The notes beneath the pieces are model-generated. The model made no database searches. It saw nothing but the letters and a program-made list of their open reading frames with translations, and had not been told where the DNA came from. From Pontiella sp. (GTDB taxonomy: Bacteria; Verrucomicrobiota; Kiritimatiellia; Kiritimatiellales; Pontiellaceae): a DNA stretch of 11,678 nt. Where the stretch lies: the NCBI GenBank assembly GCA_029939385.1, contig JAOZSZ010000021.1, positions 1-11,678 of the forward strand, written 5' to 3'. Shown one piece after another: positions 5,932 to 11,678 of the stretch (its first letter is position 1; every line of letters begins with the position of its first letter). The position numbers were made by a program, and so were the translations under genes.

Positions 5932-7866
5932 ATGAGCACAGCAGGATCAAAAGTATTAGGTATCGATTTGGGTACCACGAATTCGTGTATGGCCGTGATG
6001 GAAGGCGGCGAACCTACAGTTATTCCAAATGCGGAAGGTGGGCGTACTACCCCGTCGATTGTCGCATTCACTAAGAGCGGTGAGCGTTTGGTGGGAACTG
6101 CCGCGAAACGTCAGGCGGTTACCAACCCACAACATACAATCTTTTCGATCAAACGTTTTATGGGTCGGAAATTTAGTGAGGTAAAGCACGAGACGGATCT
6201 TGTGCCGTACAATGTGGTTGAAGCGAAGAATGGCGATGTGCAGGTGAAGATTGATGATAAAATGTATTCGCCCCCAGAAATCTCGGCCATGATTCTTCAG
6301 AAAATGAAGACGGATGCAGAGGCTTATCTTGGCGAAACCGTTTCGCAGGCGGTCATCACGGTGCCGGCTTATTTTAATGATTCTCAGCGTCAAGCAACGA
6401 AGGATGCGGGCCGGATTGCTGGTCTTGAAGTGTTGCGCATTATTAACGAGCCGACCGCGGCGTCGCTGGCGTATGGCCTCGATAAGAAATCGGAAGAGAA
6501 GATTGCAATCTATGACTTGGGCGGCGGCACGTTTGATGTGTCGATCCTCGATATTGGTGATGGTGTATTCGAAGTTACGGCAACGAGCGGTGATGGCCAT
6601 CTGGGTGGTGACGATTTTGACCAAAATATTATCGATTGGCTGGTGAGTAACTTTAAGAAGGAGCAGGGCGTTGATCTTTCGCTCGATCCGATGGTTTTGC
6701 AACGGTTGAAGGAGTCGGCTGAAAAAGCGAAGTGTGAACTTTCTAGCTCGCAACAGACGGAGATCAACCTGCCGTTCATTACGGCGGATGCCAGCGGGCC
6801 GAAGCATTTAAATATGACACTGACTCGCGCTAAGCTTGAAGAGCTCTGCGATGATTTGATCGTTAAGGCTACCAATCCTGTGAAGGTTTGTTTGAAGGAT
6901 TCAGGATTGAGCTCATCGGAAATCGATGAAGTGATTTTGGTTGGCGGTTCGACGCGTATGCCGAAGGTTCAGGAATCGGTGAAGAAAATCTTTGGACAGG
7001 AGCCGCATAAGGGCGTGAACCCAGATGAAGTGGTTTCGATTGGAGCTTCTATTCAGGGCGGTGTCTTGAAGGGTGAAGTGAAAGATGTGTTGTTGCTAGA
7101 TGTAACGCCGCTGACGCTGGGAATTGAGACTCTGGGGGGTGTATTTACTCCGCTCATCGAACGGAATACTACGATTCCGGCAAAGAAGAATGAAATCTTC
7201 TCTACCGCGGCCGACAATCAGCCCGCCGTGGATATCCACGTGTTACAAGGCGAGCGTAAGATGGCCAATGTCAATAAGGACTTGGGCCGGTTCAATCTGG
7301 ATGGTATTCCTCCGGCACCGCGCGGTGTTCCGCAGATCGAAGTGACATTTGACATCGATGCCAACGGCATTGTGAAGGTTAGCGCGAAGGATCTGGGTAC
7401 AGGGAAATCGCAGCACATTACCATCACGGGTGCGAGTGGTTTGTCGGATGATGAAATCGCTAAGATGATGCAGGATGCCGAAGCCCATGCGGCGGAGGAC
7501 GAAAAGTTGCGCGAGAAGATTGATCTGAAAAACCAGGCGGACTCCACGGTCTTCCAGACGGAAAAGTTCCTGAAGGAAAACGAAGAGAAAGTTTCTGCCG
7601 AACAGAAGGCCGAAGTTGAAGCCGCGATCGAGCCCGTTAAAAAGGCGATTGAAGCTGAAGACTATGAAGCGATGAAAACAACGCTCGAAACCTTGAATGA
7701 AAAGATGCAGGCCGCCGCAACGGAGATGTATTCCCAAACGCAGGGTCAACCGGGTGCCGAAGGCGCTCCGGATATGGGGGCGGATGCCGAAGCCGGTCAG
7801 GAAAAGCAGGCGACCGATGTTGAGGAAGCTGACTTCGAAATGGTCGATGAGGACGAGAAGAAGTAG
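5932..7866 (+). CDS. dnaK: Molecular chaperone DnaK (Hsp70)
   Basis: DnaK is the cytosolic ATP-dependent Hsp70 that binds extended hydrophobic segments of client proteins, normally cycling with DnaJ and GrpE. The 644-aa product is full length. Seen are the phosphate-1 loop IDLGTTNS (11-18), the [17 protein letters not shown] segment and [12 protein letters not shown], the second phosphate loop [12 protein letters not shown], the adenosine motif [13 protein letters not shown], the linker [16 protein letters not shown], the beta-sandwich substrate domain, a lysine/glutamate-rich helical lid, and an acidic tail ending VDEDEKK in place of a canonical EEVD-like end. The start is supported by AGGAG 7-8 nt upstream. 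It heads a dnaK-groES-groEL run on the plus strand, but grpE, dnaJ and hrcA are not next to it. A consensus sigma-54 promoter lies upstream, implying activator-dependent expression instead of, or besides, ordinary heat-shock control. Confidence 0.99.
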   Translation: MSTAGSKVLGIDLGTTNSCMAVMEGGEPTVIPNAEGGRTTPSIVAFTKSGERLVGTAAKRQAVTNPQHTIFSIKRFMGRKFSEVKHETDLVPYNVVEAKNGDVQVKIDDKMYSPPEISAMILQKMKTDAEAYLGETVSQAVITVPAYFNDSQRQATKDAGRIAGLEVLRIINEPTAASLAYGLDKKSEEKIAIYDLGGGTFDVSILDIGDGVFEVTATSGDGHLGGDDFDQNIIDWLVSNFKKEQGVDLSLDPMVLQRLKESAEKAKCELSSSQQTEINLPFITADASGPKHLNMTLTRAKLEELCDDLIVKATNPVKVCLKDSGLSSSEIDEVILVGGSTRMPKVQESVKKIFGQEPHKGVNPDEVVSIGASIQGGVLKGEVKDVLLLDVTPLTLGIETLGGVFTPLIERNTTIPAKKNEIFSTAADNQPAVDIHVLQGERKMANVNKDLGRFNLDGIPPAPRGVPQIEVTFDIDANGIVKVSAKDLGTGKSQHITITGASGLSDDEIAKMMQDAEAHAAEDEKLREKIDLKNQADSTVFQTEKFLKENEEKVSAEQKAEVEAAIEPVKKAIEAEDYEAMKTTLETLNEKMQAAATEMYSQTQGQPGAEGAPDMGADAEAGQEKQATDVEEADFEMVDEDEKK

Positions 7867-7873
7867 TTCGGGG

Positions 7874-7922
7874 GACGGGGTTGACAGGGTTTCTTGTAGA
7901 TCCTGTTCATCCGGTCTGAATT
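7874..7922. repeat. Possible degenerate CAGGAT-type intergenic repeat
   Basis: Read on the minus strand, this part of the dnaK-groES spacer runs GGATGAACAGGATCTACAAG and on to CCCTGTC. It resembles decayed copies of the CAGGATxxACAGGAT repeats found between genes in many environmental bacteria. ACAGGGT and ATCCTGT within it can pair as a 7-bp stem with one G-T pair and a 9-nt loop, but no T-tract follows, so it is unlikely to be a full terminator. Confidence 0.4.
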
Positions 7923-7984
7923 TAACTGTAATTGTGGTGGGGTGTCCTGCCGAGAGTGTAATCAAACTAAGGAGATACATATCA

Positions 7985-8272
7985 ATGAAGATTAAGCCAT
8001 TGGGTGAACGTGTGCTGGTTGAGCCGCTGACAGAGGGCGAAGTCAATAAAGGCGGGATCATTATTCCAGATTCAGCAAAAGAAAAGCCGCAGGAAGGCAA
8101 GGTGATTGCCGTAGGAACAGGAAAAATCGATGATAACGGCAAGAAGATTCCGTTTAACGTCAAAAAGGGCGATATCGTATTGATGCCAAAGTATGGCGGA
8201 ACTGAAGTAAAAATGGGCGGCAAGGAATATCAGATCATGCGCGAAGACGATATCCTCGCAGTGATCGGCTAA
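7985..8272 (+). CDS. groES: Co-chaperonin GroES (Hsp10)
   Basis: GroES forms a heptameric lid over the GroEL ring and closes the folding chamber. The 95-aa product has the standard length and order: [14 protein letters not shown] at the N-terminus, the GroEL-binding mobile loop with [13 protein letters not shown] (about residues 23-35), [26 protein letters not shown], and a C-terminal [14 protein letters not shown] about 10 nt before the ATG at 7985 fixes the start; the frame is open further upstream, overlapping dnaK, but that extension is not GroES. It lies 118 bp after dnaK and 27 bp before groEL, and is surely co-transcribed with groEL. No CIRCE element and no convincing separate promoter was found in the dnaK-groES gap, so read-through from dnaK is plausible. 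Confidence 0.99.
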   Translation: MKIKPLGERVLVEPLTEGEVNKGGIIIPDSAKEKPQEGKVIAVGTGKIDDNGKKIPFNVKKGDIVLMPKYGGTEVKMGGKEYQIMREDDILAVIG

Positions 8273-9934
<1,662 letters not shown>

Positions 9935-9953
9935 AGAGGGAGTGCAAGGCGGA

Positions 9954-9996
9954 ATTTATGGATGGATGGAACAATGGGTTCCCCCCATCCATAAAT
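9954..9996 (+). terminator. Hairpin after groEL, probable terminator
   Basis: ATTTATGGATGG (9954-9965) and CCATCCATAAAT (9985-9996) form a perfect 12-bp stem. Within the loop, GGAAC (9968-9972) and GTTCC (9978-9982) add a 5-bp inner stem with loop AATGG. Only CCTTTTG follows, so the U-tract is short and termination may be partial, or the hairpin may mainly stabilise the 3' end. Confidence 0.65.
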
Positions 9997-10045
9997 CCTT
10001 TTGCTCCACCCCAGAAATGGGCTCACATTTTGTCAAAAATGGCGT

Positions 10046-10073
10046 TTGACGCTGAAAAGCGGGGTGCTATACT
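10046..10073 (+). promoter_or_regulatory. Sigma-70-type extended -10 promoter of rpoZ
   Basis: TTGACG (10046-10051) and TATACT (10068-10073) are separated by 16 bp, with TG one base before the -10 hexamer. The start would be near 10080. CGGGG at 10060-10064 and CCCCG at 10077-10081, followed by TTTTTT, form a terminator-like dyad around the -10. This may be chance, or may affect early elongation. Confidence 0.7.
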
Positions 10074-10094
10074 GCGCCCCGTTTTTTACCCTTT

Positions 10095-10104
10095 AAAGGA
10101 GGGG
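10095..10104 (+). promoter_or_regulatory. Ribosome-binding site of rpoZ
   Basis: AAAGGAGGGG sits 7 nt before the ATG at 10112. It is the strongest Shine-Dalgarno sequence in the window and clearly decides the start over the downstream in-frame ATGs at codons 3 and 6. Confidence 0.85.
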
Positions 10105-10111
10105 AATCGTT

Positions 10112-10366
10112 ATGAATATGGAATACATGGACAAGGCTCAGGAAATGATCACCAATGTCCCGTTATTGGTTAATCTAATTTCTTACCGTACCCGTCAACT
10201 GAACGCCGGTGCTCGTCCGATGGTCAAGAAGGATCATCCTGAACAGGACAATCACGATGTCGTGCTCAAGGAAATCATCGAAGGAAAACTGACCGTCGAA
10301 ATGAACTTTTCGCAGGAAGAGGCAGCGATTCCAGGACTGGACTTCGAAACCTCAATCCTTCTTTAA
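10112..10366 (+). CDS. rpoZ: DNA-directed RNA polymerase subunit omega
   Basis: Omega binds the C-terminal region of beta-prime, aids assembly of RNA polymerase and contributes to the ppGpp site in some bacteria. The 84-aa product matches the family core: VPLLVNLISYRTRQLNAGARPMV (about 16-38), corresponding to the AARRARQ helix of E. coli omega, then VVLKEIIEGKLTVEM (about 50-64), corresponding to ALREIEEGLI. The middle RQLNAG-RP form resembles omega from Verrucomicrobiota-type bacteria. A strong promoter and Shine-Dalgarno sequence precede it, and the gene has its own transcription unit between groEL and smpB. The N-terminus MNMEYMDKAQEMITN is as expected. Identification rests on motif recognition in a short, variable protein, hence slightly lower confidence. 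Confidence 0.83.
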   Translation: MNMEYMDKAQEMITNVPLLVNLISYRTRQLNAGARPMVKKDHPEQDNHDVVLKEIIEGKLTVEMNFSQEEAAIPGLDFETSILL

Positions 10367-10388
10367 AATAGAAGGAATCATTAAACTC

Positions 10389-10408
10389 AAGCTTCTGCTC
10401 AATAGCTG
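10389..10408 (+). repeat. Short hairpin after rpoZ
   Basis: CTTC-T-GCT-CAAT-AGC-T-GAAG can fold as a stem with one T-T mismatch and a CAAT loop, about 20 bp after the rpoZ stop. There is no T-tract, so it is not an intrinsic terminator on its own. It may protect the transcript end together with the stronger hairpin downstream. Confidence 0.4.
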
Positions 10409-10454
10409 AAGTGAGGCGGGCGCAACGTGACCGTAGTGAGAGGATAGATTTTTA

Positions 10455-10494
10455 AAAAGCTCAAAGCTTCCGGGTTTTGGGCTTTTATTTTTTT
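10455..10494 (+). terminator. Intrinsic terminator between rpoZ and smpB
   Basis: AAAAGCTCAAA (10455-10465) pairs with TTTGGGCTTTT (10476-10486) in an 11-bp stem with one G-T pair and a 10-nt loop. ATTTTTTT follows (10487-10494). Stem plus uninterrupted T-run is the classic Rho-independent form and should separate rpoZ from smpB. Confidence 0.82.
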
Positions 10495-10540
10495 GACAGG
10501 AGATCTATTCAAGGTTTGAAAAAGAGGATTTTTTCTTACA

Positions 10541-11032
10541 ATGGCTGGAAAAAATAAAAAGAAGAAGGATGCTGCTCCAGGTGTGCTGGCCACGAATCGA
10601 AAGGCGCACCACGATTTCCAGATACTGGAAAAGATAGAGACGGGCATTGTGCTGACAGGGACGGAGGTAAAGTCGGTTAAGCAGGGGCATGTCAGTATTC
10701 AAGAAGGGTATGTTCATATTGATGACCATATGGAAACCTGGCTTGTTGGGGCGACCATTCAGCCCTATGACCACGGCAATATTTTTAATCATAATCAAAC
10801 CCGCGAACGTAAGTTGTTGCTACACCGTAAGGAAATTGAGCGACTTTTCAGTAAAACGCGCGAAAAAGGGCTGACGATTGTTCCGCTTAAGATTTATCTC
10901 GTGCGGGGTAAAGTTAAGATCAAGATCGGTTTGGCTAAGGGAAAGAATGTGGTTGATAAGCGGCATACGCTTCGAAAGCGTGAAGCGGACCGCGACTCCC
11001 AACGAGCAATGCGTAATCATAACCAGCGCTAA
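10541..11032 (+). CDS. smpB: SsrA-binding protein SmpB
   Basis: SmpB binds tmRNA (SsrA) and carries it into stalled ribosomes for trans-translation, which rescues ribosomes and tags the nascent chain. The 163-aa product is normal length (E. coli 160). Seen are NRKAHHDFQILEKIETGIVLTGTEVKS (about 19-45), the core QEGYVHI, the tmRNA-binding segment ending RERKLLLHRKEIERL, LTIVPLKIYLVRGKVKIKIGLAKGK (about 110-134), and the basic C-terminal tail DKRHTLRKREADRDSQRAM, which acts as the codon-anticodon mimic in the decoding site. The N-terminus MAGKNKKKKD is lysine-rich and variable, as usual. The only possible Shine-Dalgarno sequence, GAGG, is about 13 nt from the ATG, so initiation may be modest. 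The tmRNA gene itself is not seen in the window. Confidence 0.98.
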   Translation: MAGKNKKKKDAAPGVLATNRKAHHDFQILEKIETGIVLTGTEVKSVKQGHVSIQEGYVHIDDHMETWLVGATIQPYDHGNIFNHNQTRERKLLLHRKEIERLFSKTREKGLTIVPLKIYLVRGKVKIKIGLAKGKNVVDKRHTLRKREADRDSQRAMRNHNQR

Positions 11033-11270
11033 TCTTATGATCGTTTAGAGACGGATCTATTGGGTTTACTCCCGAGCGGTTTCAACGATCCTTTTAGATT
11101 AAAATCGTGCTCCATCTTTCGGGGCAGCCAATCAATAATATTGCTAGAGAAATGGATTGCATGAAAAGAGGGCAAGTGCGAGATTACGCCTTGGTTTATT
11201 AAAGGAAATACTGCGACGGGCGTGGTGTATCTGGTTTTAGGGAGCGGAATTAACAGGAGGAAGGCTTCGG
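11033..11270 (+). other. Intergenic region after smpB
   Basis: This 238-bp stretch lies between smpB and the beta-barrel gene. GATCGTT (11039-11045) and AACGATC (11084-11090) form a perfect 7-bp dyad with a 38-nt interior that holds a smaller GGG-TTTACT-CCC hairpin; CTTTTAG follows, so it could be a weak terminator for smpB or a small structured RNA. No tmRNA tag sequence or tRNA fold was recognised. A 16-codon plus-strand frame near 11154 is too short to call. A Shine-Dalgarno AGGAGGAAGG lies at 11255-11264, before the next gene. Confidence 0.45.
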
Positions 11271-11678
11271 ATGAAAAAAACAATGATGTTTGGAATGGTG
11301 GCGGTGCTAGTTGCAGGAATGGCAAGCGCCCAAAATGAAGTAGTCATGGTGGATCAAATGGAGAACTCTAAGGAGTTTAATCCCGAAGTAACCGTCGAGA
11401 TGGCTCTAGTTTCATCCTACGTATGGCGTGGCCAAGTCTATAACAACGATTTTGTGGTTCAACCACAGGTGACCGTATCTCAGTATGGTGTCAGTCTTAA
11501 TGTTTGGGGCAACTATGATTTGGGTAAGAGTTCGAACGGAACATCGAGCGATTTTTCTGAAATCGACTTTTCGTTAGCCTACACCCTGCCGATTGATATT
11601 AATGAGATTGCCATTGATGTCGGTGTAATCGGATACCACTTCCCTGCCAATGGCACAGGGAATGTTGGAGCACCTTCC
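11271..11678 (+). CDS. Secreted outer-membrane beta-barrel protein, TorF-like putative porin (partial)
   Basis: The first 136 codons are present; the 3' end is beyond the window. The start ATG has AGGAGGAAGG about 7 nt upstream. Residues 1-20 form a Sec signal peptide (MKKT basic start, hydrophobic core, cleavage expected after MASA), so the protein is exported. The mature part has alternating strand-like segments: VEMALVSSYVWRGQVYNNDFVVQPQVTVS, then VSLNVWGNYDLG, FSEIDFSLAYTLP and IAIDVGVIGYHFP. The pattern S-YVWRG followed by a strand ending in QP, and an acidic FSEIDF strand, resembles the TorF-family putative porins (TIGR02001-like), which are outer-membrane beta-barrels of unsettled function. 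In several bacteria such genes sit before glnK-amtB, but the downstream genes are not visible here. Substrate unknown. Confidence 0.7.
   Translation, partial: MKKTMMFGMVAVLVAGMASAQNEVVMVDQMENSKEFNPEVTVEMALVSSYVWRGQVYNNDFVVQPQVTVSQYGVSLNVWGNYDLGKSSNGTSSDFSEIDFSLAYTLPIDINEIAIDVGVIGYHFPANGTGNVGAPS

Noticed and set aside
5956..6807. Minus-strand open frame (283 codons) opposite the 5' half of dnaK
   Set aside because: Antisense shadow of the conserved ATPase domain, with no recognisable domain or RBS.
7867..7984. CIRCE element before groES (GAGTGTAAT near 7964 looks like a right half)
   Set aside because: No TTAGCACTC left half at the required 9-nt distance. The half-match alone is chance.
7243..8223. 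Long minus-strand open frame (326 codons) opposite dnaK and groES
   Set aside because: It lies antisense to two certain chaperone genes. Its translation is low-complexity L/F/R-rich without a recognisable domain, as expected from antisense of E/K-rich coding sequence.
11033..11270. tmRNA (ssrA) gene next to smpB
   Set aside because: No alanine-tRNA-like ends, GGTTC arm or ALAA tag coding sequence was recognised.
11035..11325. 96-codon minus-strand frame covering the smpB-barrel gap and the barrel signal peptide
   Set aside because: Overlaps a well-supported start and signal peptide on the other strand, and has no recognisable domain.

Overview
The window reads as ordinary bacterial chromosome. 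The organism is probably an anaerobic or facultative member of the Verrucomicrobiota/PVC group, perhaps Kiritimatiellota. This placement is inference. It rests on the short omega subunit with a VNLISYRTRQLNAG-type core, the YVWRG outer-membrane barrel, the oxygen-independent HemN, and degenerate CAGGAT-type intergenic repeats of a kind I associate with such genomes. No rRNA, tRNA, CRISPR array or insertion sequence was seen.

The left half (1-5.66 kb) is entirely on the minus strand. In transcription order it holds an N-acyl-D-amino-acid deacylase, a two-domain RidA/YjgF-superfamily protein that resembles chorismatases, hemE and hemN (overlapping by ATGA), and the start of a G+C-rich HEAT-repeat gene cut by the window edge. 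HemE and HemN are successive tetrapyrrole enzymes: uroporphyrinogen III to coproporphyrinogen III to protoporphyrinogen IX, the last step without oxygen.

The right half (5.93-11.68 kb) is entirely on the plus strand. It holds dnaK, groES, groEL, rpoZ (RNA polymerase omega), smpB (tmRNA partner) and the start of a secreted outer-membrane beta-barrel gene of the TorF-like putative porin type. dnaK, groES and groEL together form a chaperone cluster without grpE, dnaJ or hrcA. A hairpin follows groEL, rpoZ has its own extended -10 promoter, and a strong intrinsic terminator lies between rpoZ and smpB.

The most notable signal is in the divergent region at 5663-5931. Upstream of dnaK is a textbook sigma-54 element (TGGCAC-N5-TTGCT) placed to give a roughly 39-nt leader. 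About 140 bp upstream of the predicted start lies a perfect dyad, GTGTGCCA-N12-TGGCACAC, whose arms share the same octamer as the promoter. No CIRCE element was found. This suggests enhancer-dependent sigma-54 control of the main chaperones, which is unusual. Other points worth a second look are the chorismatase-like gene, a G-tract cluster inside hemN, and the compositional break at the HEAT-repeat gene. I found no clearly novel multi-gene system.
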